Positions 36,351 to 46,290 of a stretch of DNA of 64,000 bases are shown here, in pieces (position 1 is the first letter of the stretch; every line of letters begins with the position of its first letter). A model generated the notes under the pieces. The model searched no databases and was not told the origin of the DNA. It saw only the letters and a program-made list of their open reading frames with translations. The position numbers were made by a program, and so were the translations under genes. Origin of the DNA: Methylotenera mobilis JLW8. Lineage in GTDB: Bacteria; Pseudomonadota; Gammaproteobacteria; Burkholderiales; Methylophilaceae. The stretch lies in contig NC_012968.1 of NCBI RefSeq assembly GCF_000023705.1, positions 434,001-498,000 of the forward strand, written 5' to 3'.

Positions 36351-36755
36351 ATGCATCTGATTCAGATTCCAGAAAGTGACTACGAGCTTACTGCAATTCG
36401 CGCGCAAGGTGCGGGTGGGCAAAATGTAAACAAGGTTTCCAGTGCGATTCACTTGCGGTTTGATATTCACGCCTCAAGCCTGAGTGATTGGCTGAAAGAG
36501 CGCTTGCTTCATCTTAAAGATAACCGTATCAATGATGATGGCGTGTTGGTCATCAAAGCACAGCAGTATCGTACGCAAGAGGCGAACAAAAAAGATGCCG
36601 TCCAGCGCTTGCATGAGATTACCAACGCGGCCAATCAGGTCAAACCTACCCGATACGCTACACGCCCCACTTATGGCTCAAAACTGCGTCGCTTAGAAAC
36701 TAAATCACAACGCGGGCATTTAAAGCAATTGCGTGGCAAAATAGCGGGTGAATAG
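36351..36755 (+). CDS. arfB: Alternative ribosome-rescue factor ArfB (YaeJ)
   Basis: A 134-residue peptidyl-tRNA hydrolase that releases peptides on ribosomes stalled without a stop codon. The catalytic GGQ is at residues 22-24 in AQGAGGQNVNKVSSA, and a basic C-terminal tail (KLRRLETKSQRGHLKQLRGK) fits the mRNA channel. I chose the ATG at 36351 as the family start; a TTG eight codons upstream is an alternative. Confidence 0.95.
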   Translation: MHLIQIPESDYELTAIRAQGAGGQNVNKVSSAIHLRFDIHASSLSDWLKERLLHLKDNRINDDGVLVIKAQQYRTQEANKKDAVQRLHEITNAANQVKPTRYATRPTYGSKLRRLETKSQRGHLKQLRGKIAGE

Positions 36756-36910
36756 AGCACCATGTTTTTCTCATCGTTTTATGGCGTTTTAATATGACGC
36801 CTTAATCTGGTGTCTTAACTGTTTTGATTAGGATTTAAACCTGTTGTTATGGTCACTGTAAATGGCTGACTCTGGCGCAATTTAACAAGTGTCATTTTAA
36901 AATTTAACCA

Positions 36911-37600
36911 ATGAACCTATTAGCTTTTGATACTTCCACCGAGTATTTGTCGCTCGCCATCACGCGCGATAACGCGGTGTTTAACTATGATGTGTTGGCT
37001 GGGCAAACCCACTCGCAAATTATTTTGCCGCAGATTCAGCAGTTACTGAGTCAAGCAGGGCTGCAGCTGCAGGATTTAGATGGCTTGGCATTTGGCGCGG
37101 GCCCTGGCTCGTTTACTGGTGTGCGTATTGCCGCTGGTGTAGCGCAAGGCTTAGGCTTTGGTGCTAACCTGCTTGTTGTCGGGGTGTGTACCTTGATGGC
37201 GTTGGCTGAAGCGAGTGCCGCATCCAAAGTAATCGCCTGTTTAGATGCGCGCATGGGTGAGGTGTATCACGCGGTGTATGTGAAGGAGGCGGACGGCTGG
37301 CAGGCAGCCATTGCACCTGGCCTATATAAACCGGATGCTGTACCCGCGGTTGACGGTGATGACTGGGTGGGCGTGGGTAGCGGATGGCAAACTTATGGTG
37401 ATGTATTAGCCGATGCCTACCGCGGGCAGCTACTCGCTACGCAGCCCCACTTGCTGCCTGTGGCCAGCGCGGTGCTTGCCTTAGCGCGGCCGATATTTGC
37501 AGCAGGGGAAGCTAAGTCGGCAGAGCATGCCATGCCAATTTATATCCGCAATCGTGTGGCACTGAAAACTGCTGAGCGTGAACAGGGCTTGCGTTTATGA
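36911..37600 (+). CDS. tsaB: tRNA t6A biosynthesis protein TsaB
   Basis: A 229-residue ASKHA-fold protein that scaffolds TsaD in making the t6A base at tRNA position 37. The start MNLLAFDTSTEYLS and the block FGAGPGSFTGVRIAAGVAQG (61-80) are diagnostic. It overlaps rimI by 4 bp, giving the common tsaB-rimI order. Confidence 0.96.
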   Translation: MNLLAFDTSTEYLSLAITRDNAVFNYDVLAGQTHSQIILPQIQQLLSQAGLQLQDLDGLAFGAGPGSFTGVRIAAGVAQGLGFGANLLVVGVCTLMALAEASAASKVIACLDARMGEVYHAVYVKEADGWQAAIAPGLYKPDAVPAVDGDDWVGVGSGWQTYGDVLADAYRGQLLATQPHLLPVASAVLALARPIFAAGEAKSAEHAMPIYIRNRVALKTAEREQGLRL

Positions 37601-38082
37601 GCGTACTAGCTAAACCGGAATCTACACCAAAATCTACGCCGCGATATCAATTTCGCGCCATGACGGTAAGCGATTTAGATGCCATTATGGAGATAGAGCC
37701 GCACATTTACTCGCATCCGTGGACGCGTGGCAATTTTGCAGACTCGCTTAAATCTGCACATAGCGCGTGGGTGTTGTTGCATGATGACCGGATTGTCGGC
37801 TACGCTTTGATGATGATGGTGCTAGATGAGGCGCATTTATTAAATTTAAGTGTCAGCAAGCCATACCAAAAACAAGGCTTGGGGCGATTGCTGCTGGAGC
37901 ATATGATTCGCATTGCGCAAGCGCTAAAAGCCGCCAATATGTTTCTCGAGGTAAGAGCCAGTAATATTTCAGCGATTGCTCTGTATGAGAACATCGGGTT
38001 TAATGAAATGGCAGTACGCCGCGGCTATTACCCGGCACATCATGGGCGTGAAGATGCAATTTTAATGGGATTAGCGATATGA
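37597..38082 (+). CDS. rimI: Ribosomal-protein-S18-type alanine N-acetyltransferase RimI
   Basis: A 161-residue GNAT acetyltransferase. The acetyl-CoA loop is YQKQGLGRLLLEHMI, and the C-terminal motif EVRASNISAIALYENIGFNE is typical of RimI. It overlaps its neighbours by 4 bp on each side. Confidence 0.93.
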   Translation: MSVLAKPESTPKSTPRYQFRAMTVSDLDAIMEIEPHIYSHPWTRGNFADSLKSAHSAWVLLHDDRIVGYALMMMVLDEAHLLNLSVSKPYQKQGLGRLLLEHMIRIAQALKAANMFLEVRASNISAIALYENIGFNEMAVRRGYYPAHHGREDAILMGLAI

Positions 38083-38696
38083 GTTTGATGACGCGTGAGG
38101 ACGTGCTGCGAGAGCTTGAGTTGCTACCTGTATGGCAATTAAAAGCGCCACTGCCTAGCGTGCAAGCCATACCAATAACAGTCGAGCCAGCACCTGCCGA
38201 CGCGATTGAAAGCACACCTTTATTAAGCACAGTCATTGAGCAGGTGCCGCTTGAAGGTGTCCATGAGGAGCCTGCTGTGAAGTCCACTGTGGTTACCGCT
38301 CCATTCCGCCTGCTGATTAGCGCTGATGCCAGTATGGGATTTGTGTTGGATTGCACATCAAGCAATGCACAGGACATAGAAACGCTATTGAGCAATATGC
38401 TGAAAGCGATTAACATAAACTGCAGTATTGATATTGCAGAAGCAAGTGCAGAGACACTAGGCGAGCATGCGATTAAATTGCTACTGGTAATGGGGGAGGC
38501 CGCTGCCCATAGCTTGCTGGGGCAATTGCAGGGTATGGAAGATTGGCGCAGTGCCCAAGCCGCCAGCCCGATTTATTACCAGCACTTGCCGGTGGTGATT
38601 ACTTACCATCCTGCATTTTTGCTTAAAAATACCGCCTATAAGGCTCAGGCCTGGGTTGATTTGTGTGCGGCCAAACGTATTCTGCAAGGGTTGTGA
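38079..38696 (+). CDS. Degenerate uracil-DNA-glycosylase-like protein
   Basis: A 205-residue protein that keeps the C-terminal end of a family 4 type uracil-DNA glycosylase: VVITYHPAFLL then KAQAWVDLCAAKRIL. Where active enzymes have a GEAPG motif this one has LLISADASMG, and the four cluster-binding Cys are not present in the expected order. Position after rimI is where many Betaproteobacteria carry an intact enzyme. It is probably a non-catalytic or remodelled descendant; the frame is intact, so it is not an obvious pseudogene. Confidence 0.75.
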   Translation: MSLMTREDVLRELELLPVWQLKAPLPSVQAIPITVEPAPADAIESTPLLSTVIEQVPLEGVHEEPAVKSTVVTAPFRLLISADASMGFVLDCTSSNAQDIETLLSNMLKAININCSIDIAEASAETLGEHAIKLLLVMGEAAAHSLLGQLQGMEDWRSAQAASPIYYQHLPVVITYHPAFLLKNTAYKAQAWVDLCAAKRILQGL

Positions 38697-38785
38697 CTGG
38701 CCAAGACTTGTAAATAAAGATTCAGCACTATATTAAGACCGGTAATATTTAAAGTCGGTAATTGATCAATTTTAGAGGAATCGCA

Positions 38786-39382
38786 ATGAAACATTTAGTT
38801 TTGAGATTAATGGCTGTGTTGCTTGTATTAAGCTTAACTGGCTGCGGTTACAATACTTTTCAATCGCTGGATGAAGAATCAAAAGCAGGCTGGTCTGAGG
38901 TGTTGAATCAATATCAACGTCGAGCAGATTTAGTGCCGAATTTGGTGAATGTAGTAAAAGGCTACGCTTCACATGAAAAAGAAGTACTGACGCAAGTAGC
39001 CGATGCGCGCTCAAAGGTTGGTAGCATGCAAGTGACCCCTGAGCTACTAAACGATCCGGAGGCTTTTGCCAAGTTTCAAGCCGCACAAGGGCAATTGAGC
39101 TCTGCATTATCACGCTTGCTGGCAGTGTCTGAAAACTACCCAAATCTAAAAGCGGACCAAGGGTTTAGAGACTTACAGGCGCAGCTCGAAGGCACGGAAA
39201 ACCGCATCACGGTTGCACGTAATCGCTATATCGAAACCATCAAAAACTACAATGTGGCCGTACGTAGCTTTCCAAATAACCTAACAGCGATGGCGCTAGG
39301 CTACAAAGCCAAACCTACATTCACTGTAGAAAATGAAAAGGCGATTTCAGTCGCGCCTACGGTTAATTTCGACAGCAAGTAG
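38786..39382 (+). CDS. LemA family lipoprotein
   Basis: A 198-residue LemA-family protein: lipobox LTGC near residue 19, then the conserved helical start YNTFQSLDEESKAGWSEVLNQYQRRADLVPNLVN. LemA proteins often pair with TPM-domain proteins, as here. The function is unclear. A good AGAGGA site precedes the ATG at 38786. Confidence 0.92.
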   Translation: MKHLVLRLMAVLLVLSLTGCGYNTFQSLDEESKAGWSEVLNQYQRRADLVPNLVNVVKGYASHEKEVLTQVADARSKVGSMQVTPELLNDPEAFAKFQAAQGQLSSALSRLLAVSENYPNLKADQGFRDLQAQLEGTENRITVARNRYIETIKNYNVAVRSFPNNLTAMALGYKAKPTFTVENEKAISVAPTVNFDSK

Positions 39383-39399
39383 TCAGCCTAAGCACTTGC

Positions 39400-40254
39400 G
39401 TGGTTAGCGTGTATTCATTCTTGAGAGCAAGCTGGTTTGCACTGTGCATGATGCTACTGGCATCGTTTACTGTGCATGCCGAGCTTGCGCCTATCCCCGC
39501 TTTACAGCACCGTGTTACCGATTTAACCCAAACCCTTAGCCCAGCGCAGCAAAGCGCGCTTGAGCAGAAAATCGCTGCGTTTGAGCAGGAAAAAGGCAGC
39601 CAGATTGCGGTGTTAATCGTACCCACTACCCAACCTGAGGCCATTGAGCAGTACAGCATTCGCGTGGCGGAGGCATGGAAAATTGGGCGCGACAAACAAG
39701 ATGACGGCGTTATTCTGCTGGTGGCAAAAGATGACCGTAAAATGCGCATAGAAGTTGGCTATGGTTTGGAGGGTGCTATTCCTGATTTAATTGCCAAGCG
39801 TGTGATTACGGAAATTATGGCGCCAAGTTTTAAACAAGGTGATTTTTATGGCGGCATCAGCAAAGCACTGGATGCACTAATAGGCTTGATTGCTGGTGAG
39901 CAGTTGCCTGCGCCTGTGCAGCAAAATAACCAAGGTGGTTTAGGCGACTTTTTACCGTTGCTGCTGGTCGGTGGCTTGATATTGGGCAGTATATTACGTG
40001 CAATATTCGGCGACTTTTTTGGCGGTGTATTAAATGGTGGCTTTATTGCCGTGCTGGCCTGGTTCTTTGGTGTGGCTTTGTTAATTGCGCTGTTATTAGG
40101 CTTGGTTGCTTTTATTCTCACATTGATGGGCGCATCCGGCTTGGGGCACTTAGGTGGTTATGGCAGCGGCGGCTATGGTGGTGGCCAATCCGATAGTTGG
40201 AGTGGCGGCGGTGGTGGCGGCTTTGGCGGCGGCGGCGCATCTGGAGATTGGTAA
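39400..40254 (+). CDS. TPM-domain membrane protein (YgcG-like)
   Basis: A 284-residue protein. A signal peptide ends near TVHA-E; the TPM domain (residues about 30-165, with VTDLTQTLSPAQQSALEQKI, YSIRVAEAWKIG and MRIEVGYGLEGAI) faces the periplasm; two hydrophobic segments follow; and the tail is a Gly/Ser-rich stretch ending in GGGGASGDW. It starts with GTG and shares a TAATGA stop/start overlap with the next gene. Confidence 0.9.
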   Translation: MVSVYSFLRASWFALCMMLLASFTVHAELAPIPALQHRVTDLTQTLSPAQQSALEQKIAAFEQEKGSQIAVLIVPTTQPEAIEQYSIRVAEAWKIGRDKQDDGVILLVAKDDRKMRIEVGYGLEGAIPDLIAKRVITEIMAPSFKQGDFYGGISKALDALIGLIAGEQLPAPVQQNNQGGLGDFLPLLLVGGLILGSILRAIFGDFFGGVLNGGFIAVLAWFFGVALLIALLLGLVAFILTLMGASGLGHLGGYGSGGYGGGQSDSWSGGGGGGFGGGGASGDW

Positions 40255-40760
40255 TGACAGCTAAATGGACGCGACGCTTGTTTCGGCATCTTTGCACGCT
40301 ACCCAGTGCCGTAAAAAAGCATTTTTGTTATGGCGCGATACAGCGTATTGAAGCGGCAATCGCCACCAGTGAGCAGCAGCACTTAGGCGAGATTCGTTTT
40401 GCAGTGGAGGCGAGGTTGCCTTTGTCTGCACTACTTGCAAAAAAAACGGCTAAGCATAGAGCGTTAGAAGTTTTCTCCTCATTAAAGGTTTGGGATACAG
40501 AACACAATAATGGTGTGTTGATTTACCTGCTGTTAGCCGATCATGATTTTCAGATTCTGGCTGATCGCGGTATCCATCAACATGTGGAAAGCCAGGGCTG
40601 GGAGCATATTAGCCGCCATATGGAGCATATGTTCAAGCAAGGGAAATTTGAAGCCGGTGTGATTGAAGGTATTTCAAAAATCAGCGAACATCTTATCCAG
40701 CACTATCCGGCGCAAGGTGAAAATAAAAATGAACTGCCAGATGCGCCAGTGGTTTTATAG
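40254..40760 (+). CDS. Second TPM-domain protein
   Basis: A 168-residue TPM-domain protein, lacking a classical signal peptide. The domain is recognisable by EIRFAVEARLPLSALL, ALEVFSSLKVWDTEHNNGVLIYLLLADHDFQILADRGIH minus its ends. It starts inside the previous stop codon (TAATG), so translation is coupled. It completes the lemA-TPM-TPM trio. Confidence 0.88.
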   Translation: MTAKWTRRLFRHLCTLPSAVKKHFCYGAIQRIEAAIATSEQQHLGEIRFAVEARLPLSALLAKKTAKHRALEVFSSLKVWDTEHNNGVLIYLLLADHDFQILADRGIHQHVESQGWEHISRHMEHMFKQGKFEAGVIEGISKISEHLIQHYPAQGENKNELPDAPVVL

Positions 40761-41391
40761 TTTATTGCTAGGGATAACACTACTACTGCCCTTGAGTGCG
40801 CAGGCATCCATTGCCGACATTACGCGCATCTATAAACAAACACCTAAACTGGACGCTTTTGAAATCTGTACTGGCGGCGGCTGTGCCGAGATTAAACAGG
40901 TTGCTTTGACCAGTGATGAATGGAAAGTCGTCACTGCTATATTTGAAGACCAGAGTCCTAATAATGCATCTGATGCACCATTAGAGCGCAAGCATATTGC
41001 GGAAGCCATTGGCGCACTGGAGAGAGTGGTAGGCGCCAAGACCGGCACTAGCACCGACCGTGCTGGCACCTTTGATAACTCGCGTTATCCCGGGCAGCTA
41101 GACTGCAACGATGAAGCCATCAATAGTACGACTTATATGCGCTTAATGTATCAGCATGGCTTGATTAAGCTGCATGCGATTGAGAGTATGGGTACGCGCA
41201 GTTATTTTCTTTTTGGCTGGCCGCACAGCACCGCAGTGATTCATGAGCTAGCTAGTGGCGAGCGTTATGCGGTGGATAGCTGGTTTTATGATAACGGTGC
41301 GCCAGCCACCATCGTGCCGTTTGCTGCGTGGAAGTCCGGCTATTTCCCAGCGGATAGTCCCATCATCAAAGGCCGCGCTGCAGCCAAATAA
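40729..41391 (+). CDS. Exported protein of unknown function
   Basis: A 220-residue protein with a signal peptide ending near AQAS (about residue 27). The mature part has a CTGGGC Cys pair, a further Cys in GQLDCNDEAIN, and a conserved-looking YAVDSWFYDNGAPA. I recognise no family. AAGGTGA before the ATG at 40729 decides the start, which lies 32 bp inside the previous gene. It probably ends the lemA/TPM operon. Confidence 0.75.
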   Translation: MNCQMRQWFYSLLLGITLLLPLSAQASIADITRIYKQTPKLDAFEICTGGGCAEIKQVALTSDEWKVVTAIFEDQSPNNASDAPLERKHIAEAIGALERVVGAKTGTSTDRAGTFDNSRYPGQLDCNDEAINSTTYMRLMYQHGLIKLHAIESMGTRSYFLFGWPHSTAVIHELASGERYAVDSWFYDNGAPATIVPFAAWKSGYFPADSPIIKGRAAAK

Positions 41392-41487
41392 TGACAGTAT
41401 GCGCCTACAGCGTGATAAGTATTACTGACTAACACACTGATTATCTGTAAAATTCGCATTTTAATTTAGCACTGAGCTTACATTACT

Positions 41488-43209
41488 ATGCGCGCCTCTC
41501 AATTTTTCTTTAACACCCAAAAAGAAGCCCCTAACGAAGCTGAACTGCAAAGCCATATTTTAATGGTGCGTGCCGGCCTGATTAAACGTCTGGGCTCAGG
41601 CCTATACAGCTGGATGCCACTAGGCTTGCGTGTACTGCGTAAGGTGGAGCGCGTGGTGCGTGAGGAAATGAACAATGCGGGTGCGTTGGAGCTATTAATG
41701 CCAGCGGTGCAGCCGAAAGAGCTGTGGGAAGAAACTGGCCGTTGGGCTGTGTTTGGCCCGCAAATGCTGAAAATTCAAGATAGGCACGAGCGTGAGTTCT
41801 GTTTTGGCCCAACGCATGAGGAAGTGATTACCGACATTGCGCGTAAAGAGATTCGTAGTTATAAACAATTGCCTCTGAATTTCTACCAAATCCAGACTAA
41901 GTTCCGTGACGAGATTCGCCCACGTTTTGGCGTGATGCGCGCGCGTGAATTTATGATGAAAGATGCCTATTCATTCCACACTGATTTTGCATCGTTAGAA
42001 CAAACCTATGACACCATGTACCAAGCTTACAGCAATGTATTTACCCGTTTGGGCTTGAAGTTCCGTGCGGTAAAAGCTGATACCGGTGCGATTGGCGGTG
42101 ATGGTTCGCACGAGTTCCATGTATTGGCAGATTCTGGCGAAGATGGCTTGGCTTACTGTGAGACCTCAGACTTTGCGGCCAACGTGGAGTTGGCGGAAGC
42201 GATTCCTGCTAGCACTAGCCGTAGTGCCGCTGCTGAAACCATGCGCGAGGTAGATACGCCTAAGCAAACCGCATGCGAAGACGTAGCGAAATTGTTAGAA
42301 ATCAGTATAGCGCGCACGGTTAAGGCGATTGCCTTGATTGCGAAAGATGAAGCGGGCAACGCTAAGTTTTATTTAGCCTTGTTACGTGGTGACCACAATC
42401 TTAATGAAGTAAAACTGGGTAAAGTGGCAGGCTTCTCTGATTTTAGATTTGCTACTGAAGAAGAAATCCGCGCTAACCTTAACTGCCCACCGGGCTTTAT
42501 TGGCCCAGTAGGTGTAGGTGCTAATGTGACCGTGATTGCCGATAAAACCGTGGCATCGATGAGCGACTTTGTGTGTGGTGCCAATAAACCTAAATTCCAC
42601 TTGGCTGGTGTGAACTTTGGCCGTGATTTGCCGGAGCCTGTATTGGTTGCCGATATTCGTAACGTGGTGGCAGGTGATGCCAGCCCTGATGGTAAAGGTG
42701 TGTTGTCACTGTGCCGCGGTATTGAGGTTGGTCATATTTTCCAATTGCGTACCAAATACTCAGAAGCGATGAGCGCAACTTACCTAGATGAAAACGGCCA
42801 AACGCAAGTGATGGAGATGGGCTGTTACGGTATTGGCGTATCACGTATTGTGGGTGCGGCCATCGAGCAAGGTAACGATGAGCGCGGTATTATCTTCCCT
42901 AAGAGCATGGCACCGTTTGAAGTGGTGATTTGTGCGATTGGTTATGATAAGTCTGAGGCTGTGCAAGCGGCTACCAAGAAACTACATGATGAACTACAAG
43001 CCGCTGGCGTGGATGTGCTGCTAGATGACAGAGGAGAGCGTCCAGGCGTGATGTTTGCTGAGGCGGATTTGATGGGTATTCCGCATCGTCTGGTGATTGG
43101 TGAGCGTGGTCTTAATGAAGGTAATGTGGAGTACAAAGCCAGAACACAAGCTGATGCGCAATCTGTAGCGCTGGCGTCAGTGGTTGAGTTTGTGCAAAAA
43201 TTGGCTTAG
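41488..43209 (+). CDS. proS: Prolyl-tRNA synthetase
   Basis: A 573-residue bacterial-type class II synthetase that charges tRNA-Pro. Motif 1 ([22 protein letters not shown]), motif 2 ([25 protein letters not shown]) and motif 3 ([14 protein letters not shown]) are all present. The YbaK-like editing insertion that removes Ala-tRNA lies at about residues 225-390. Confidence 0.98.
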   Translation: MRASQFFFNTQKEAPNEAELQSHILMVRAGLIKRLGSGLYSWMPLGLRVLRKVERVVREEMNNAGALELLMPAVQPKELWEETGRWAVFGPQMLKIQDRHEREFCFGPTHEEVITDIARKEIRSYKQLPLNFYQIQTKFRDEIRPRFGVMRAREFMMKDAYSFHTDFASLEQTYDTMYQAYSNVFTRLGLKFRAVKADTGAIGGDGSHEFHVLADSGEDGLAYCETSDFAANVELAEAIPASTSRSAAAETMREVDTPKQTACEDVAKLLEISIARTVKAIALIAKDEAGNAKFYLALLRGDHNLNEVKLGKVAGFSDFRFATEEEIRANLNCPPGFIGPVGVGANVTVIADKTVASMSDFVCGANKPKFHLAGVNFGRDLPEPVLVADIRNVVAGDASPDGKGVLSLCRGIEVGHIFQLRTKYSEAMSATYLDENGQTQVMEMGCYGIGVSRIVGAAIEQGNDERGIIFPKSMAPFEVVICAIGYDKSEAVQAATKKLHDELQAAGVDVLLDDRGERPGVMFAEADLMGIPHRLVIGERGLNEGNVEYKARTQADAQSVALASVVEFVQKLA

Positions 43210-43246
43210 TATCAAGGTGTTGCAGTCATTGCATTAGGGAGTTTGC

Positions 43247-43876
43247 GTGCTCAAAAAACTACGAATTAGCTTGCTGATGTTGTTAGGTACCCTGGTGCCT
43301 CACATGAGTTATGCTGGCTCGCAGATAGAAGAGCCGCTTTCTAACAGCGTGAAGGCGCTGATGCAGCGTAGCGTGAGTGACCGTGCTGCGCCTACGCTGA
43401 CCTTTGCCACGAAAGAAGAAGGCCAAGCCTGGCTGAACGAAATGTCACAACGCTTGCAAAAGCGCATGCCAGACCAGCAGTATCGAGAAGACTTCTTGCG
43501 CACCGTGCATTATGAAGCCAGCCGTGCGGGGTTAGATCCGCAAATGGTGCTGGGCCTGATTCAAGTGGAGAGTGGCTTTAAGAAATATGCAGTGTCATCG
43601 GTAGGTGCGCGCGGCTTTATGCAAGTAATGCCGTTTTGGGTGCGTAGCATAGGCGCTAACGACCATAACTTGTTTTTGCTGCGTACTAACCTACGCTATG
43701 GCTGTACGATCTTAAGGCACTATGTGGATATTGAGCGCGGTGATTTATATCGTGCGTTGGGGCGTTACAACGGCAGTTTGGGTAAGCCTGAATATCCCAA
43801 TTTAATCCTCGGTGCTTGGCGTAAAAACTGGGACTACACACCAAATCGCTGGTCAGTGGCACCTAAAAACATTTAA
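43247..43876 (+). CDS. Lytic transglycosylase (SLT domain)
   Basis: A 209-residue exported lytic transglycosylase, cutting glycan strands in the cell wall. The signal peptide ends near SYAG (residue 24). The SLT domain has the catalytic Glu108 in GLIQVESGF, followed by GARGFMQVMP and GRYNGSLG. It begins with GTG, with TAGGGAG upstream, 37 bp after proS. Confidence 0.93.
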   Translation: MLKKLRISLLMLLGTLVPHMSYAGSQIEEPLSNSVKALMQRSVSDRAAPTLTFATKEEGQAWLNEMSQRLQKRMPDQQYREDFLRTVHYEASRAGLDPQMVLGLIQVESGFKKYAVSSVGARGFMQVMPFWVRSIGANDHNLFLLRTNLRYGCTILRHYVDIERGDLYRALGRYNGSLGKPEYPNLILGAWRKNWDYTPNRWSVAPKNI

Positions 43877-43940
43877 TTTAAATATTTTTATATAGATTAA
43901 ATTGCTACTGCTGTTAATAAGCTAGCAATCATGAGCCATA

Positions 43941-43967
43941 AAAAAACCGCCTGAAGGGCGGTTTTTT
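43941..43967 (+). terminator. Rho-independent terminator after transglycosylase gene
   Basis: AAAAAACCGCC and GGCGGTTTTTT form the stem and T-tract. It also serves the convergent gene at 43986-44855. Confidence 0.92.
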
Positions 43968-43985
43968 CGTTAATGCTAGCGATTA

Positions 43986-44855
43986 TTATTTTTGTATTTT
44001 GAAGCCATAGTAGGTACCAAATTCGCCTTCTGGCTCATGGAACACAAACAGCATTTGGTTGGCGTAACCTAAGCCAGTGTAGTGGTTGTTGGCGCGCAAT
44101 TTGAGTGTTTTAGGTAAGGCAGATTTACCTACAAATTTACCCGTAATATCAAATAGCAATACAGCTTTATGATCTACATCCAGTAAAGCAAACTCCTCGC
44201 CTTTTACTGCAGTATAAGCAATAAATGAGTCGCTCACGTCATCATGCGCGGCACCTGCTTTGTCTAGTTCTAAAGCGATAACACCGACTTTTTCTCGGCT
44301 ATTAGGGTCAACGATAAACACGTTGTTGCCATGCGCTTGTTTTGCAAAATAACGGTTATGTTCGGCATCGTAGCTAGGAATCGTCGCTGAATCACCAAAT
44401 GCAGGGTTGAATTGTGAAATCTCGTCAGATGAGTCTTTCAGATCGCCAGACTCGGTTAAGTGGATAGAGAAAATACCCGAGTTAGGCGCAAAGCCTAAAT
44501 CACTAGAGATGTTATAGGTAACGGTTTCTAGTTTGTGTGTATTGGTGTTGTAGTAAATTGAACGGTTATCGTAGCCTGGGCGTGATGAGTTTACATATTT
44601 GCCATTTTCATCATAGGCGTGGATCTGCGATTTTGAGTAAGGCGCTTCCGTTTCGCTACCCATAGGAGCTAAGCCACCATCTGCAATGTAATAGCGTTTA
44701 AAGCCAGGTATGTGTGCGACGGTAAATGGGCGTGTAGTCGGCTTTTTTACCATCGGGATTTTAATGCCAACTTCTGCCTCAGGTAGAATCTCCGCATTAG
44801 CAGTAGATGCTAGCGTCATTAGGGCAATCGGAATAAGTAGGGTGAGTACGCGCAT
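43986..44855 (-). CDS. Exported protein, probable beta-propeller-like fold
   Basis: A 289-residue protein with a signal peptide ending near ANA-E (residue 22). The rest has repeating short strands with YYIADGGLAP, RSIYYNTNTHKLETVTY, RYFAKQAHGNNVFIVDPNSREKVGVI and LLFDITGKFVG, which suggests a beta-propeller, though I cannot assign a family. It stands alone between the transglycosylase and queA. Confidence 0.7.
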   Translation of the reverse strand: MRVLTLLIPIALMTLASTANAEILPEAEVGIKIPMVKKPTTRPFTVAHIPGFKRYYIADGGLAPMGSETEAPYSKSQIHAYDENGKYVNSSRPGYDNRSIYYNTNTHKLETVTYNISSDLGFAPNSGIFSIHLTESGDLKDSSDEISQFNPAFGDSATIPSYDAEHNRYFAKQAHGNNVFIVDPNSREKVGVIALELDKAGAAHDDVSDSFIAYTAVKGEEFALLDVDHKAVLLFDITGKFVGKSALPKTLKLRANNHYTGLGYANQMLFVFHEPEGEFGTYYGFKIQK

Positions 44856-44964
44856 TTTTTCTCTATTTCTTCAAACGGTTAAGTGTCAGTTAGTCCAAGT
44901 GATTTTGGCTTTTGTTCAATTTCGATTTTTGTTCAATATAGTGCAATCAGTAATACTTATGTAT

Positions 44965-46008
44965 TTATGCTAACGGTAGTTTTTCTATAAGCATGGCATC
45001 ACCATAACTAAAGAAACGATATTCGCCTGCTACTGCATGAGCATAAGCTTTTCTGATGTTATCGGTACCAGCAAATGCAGAGACTAGCATGAGTAAGGTG
45101 CTTTTAGGTAGGTGAAAGTTGGTCAGCAATCTATCAACTACGTTGAAGCGGTAACCCGGTGTAATGAAAATATCGGTGTCGCCTTCACCTGCGGCCAATG
45201 TACCATTTCTGGCGGCGCTTTCCAGTGCGCGCATTGCGGTGGTGCCAATTGCTGTGACAATGCCGCCATTGGCCTTGGTTGCTTCAATCAATGCGACTGT
45301 TTCTGTCGGTACATGAAATAACTCGCTGTGCATTTTGTGGTCGGCTACGCTATCTACGCGCACCGGTTGAAAGGTACCAGCGCCCACATGTAAGGTTACG
45401 TAAGCGATATTGACGCCTTTGGCCTTGAGTTGCTCCAGAATCTCTGTATTGAAGTGCAAGCCTGCGGTTGGTGCTGCTACTGCGCCTAAGTGTTTTGCGT
45501 ACACGGTTTGATAACGCTCTTCATCATGGTCGGTGGCGCCGTGGGTAATATAAGGTGGTAACGGTAGCGCGCCGTGCTGCTCCAGTAATTCAAACACTGA
45601 ATCTTCACTTAAAAAGCGCAGCTCAAATAAATCATCGTGGCGTGCAGTGACTTCTACGTCAAAAGCATCACTTAGTGTGATGCGGCTGCCAACCTTAGGT
45701 GAGCGCGATGCGCGCACATGGGCGTAAGCGGTATTTTGATTAATCACGCGCTCGATCAATACTTCCACATTGCCGCCAGAGTGCTTATTGCCAAATAAAC
45801 GTGCTTTGATCACGCGGGTGTCATTAAAAATGAGTAAGTCGCCAGCTTTGAAGAAATCCGGGAAGTCTAAAAACTGTTTATCCGTTAATTTACTCGCTGT
45901 GCTATTCAGGTATAACATGCGACTGGCAGTGCGTTCAGAGGATGGATGTTGTGCAATTAATGAAGAAGGTAAATAAAAATCGAAATCTTGGGTTTTCATA
46001 TGGCTCAT
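44965..46008 (-). CDS. queA: tRNA preQ1(34) S-adenosylmethionine ribosyltransferase-isomerase QueA
   Basis: A 347-residue enzyme that adds the ribosyl moiety of SAM to preQ1 in tRNA, giving epoxyqueuosine. Diagnostic blocks are [25 protein letters not shown] minus its end, [12 protein letters not shown], and AAPTAGLHF. The start may be 46008 or 45999; neither has a clear ribosome site. It is divergent from tRNA-Leu. Confidence 0.97.
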   Translation of the reverse strand: MSHMKTQDFDFYLPSSLIAQHPSSERTASRMLYLNSTASKLTDKQFLDFPDFFKAGDLLIFNDTRVIKARLFGNKHSGGNVEVLIERVINQNTAYAHVRASRSPKVGSRITLSDAFDVEVTARHDDLFELRFLSEDSVFELLEQHGALPLPPYITHGATDHDEERYQTVYAKHLGAVAAPTAGLHFNTEILEQLKAKGVNIAYVTLHVGAGTFQPVRVDSVADHKMHSELFHVPTETVALIEATKANGGIVTAIGTTAMRALESAARNGTLAAGEGDTDIFITPGYRFNVVDRLLTNFHLPKSTLLMLVSAFAGTDNIRKAYAHAVAGEYRFFSYGDAMLIEKLPLA

Positions 46009-46061
46009 AGCTTGCTATAATAGCGAAATCGCAATTATACAGGAATGTATAATTCCAAGAG

Positions 46062-46146
46062 GCCCAGGTGGCGGAATTGGTAGACGCACGGGACTCAAAA
46101 TCCCGCGCCGCGAGGCGTGCCGGTTCGATTCCGGCCCTGGGCACCA
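46062..46146 (+). tRNA. tRNA-Leu (CAA anticodon)
   Basis: A class II tRNA with encoded CCA. The acceptor stem is GCCCAGG/CCTGGGC with discriminator A, the anticodon loop CTCAAAA gives CAA, a long variable arm follows (GCGCCGCGAGGCGT region), and the T arm is GCCGG-TTCGATT-CCGGC. It reads UUG codons. Confidence 0.98.
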
Positions 46147-46152
46147 AAAACT

Positions 46153-46187
46153 AAAAAAGACTTCTCGTAAGAGAAGTCTTTTTTTTT
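46153..46187 (+). terminator. Rho-independent terminator after tRNA-Leu
   Basis: AAAAAAGACTTCTC and GAGAAGTCTTTTTT form a 14-bp stem with a GTAA loop, followed by more T. Confidence 0.95.
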
Positions 46188-46290
46188 GCCTTAAATTTTT
46201 ATATGCTGAAGTGATGTAGTGCTTTTGTTTATATGTAACTTATTGATTGTTATGTTTTTTGTTGGTGATTGGCTTTATCGTGTTGATATT

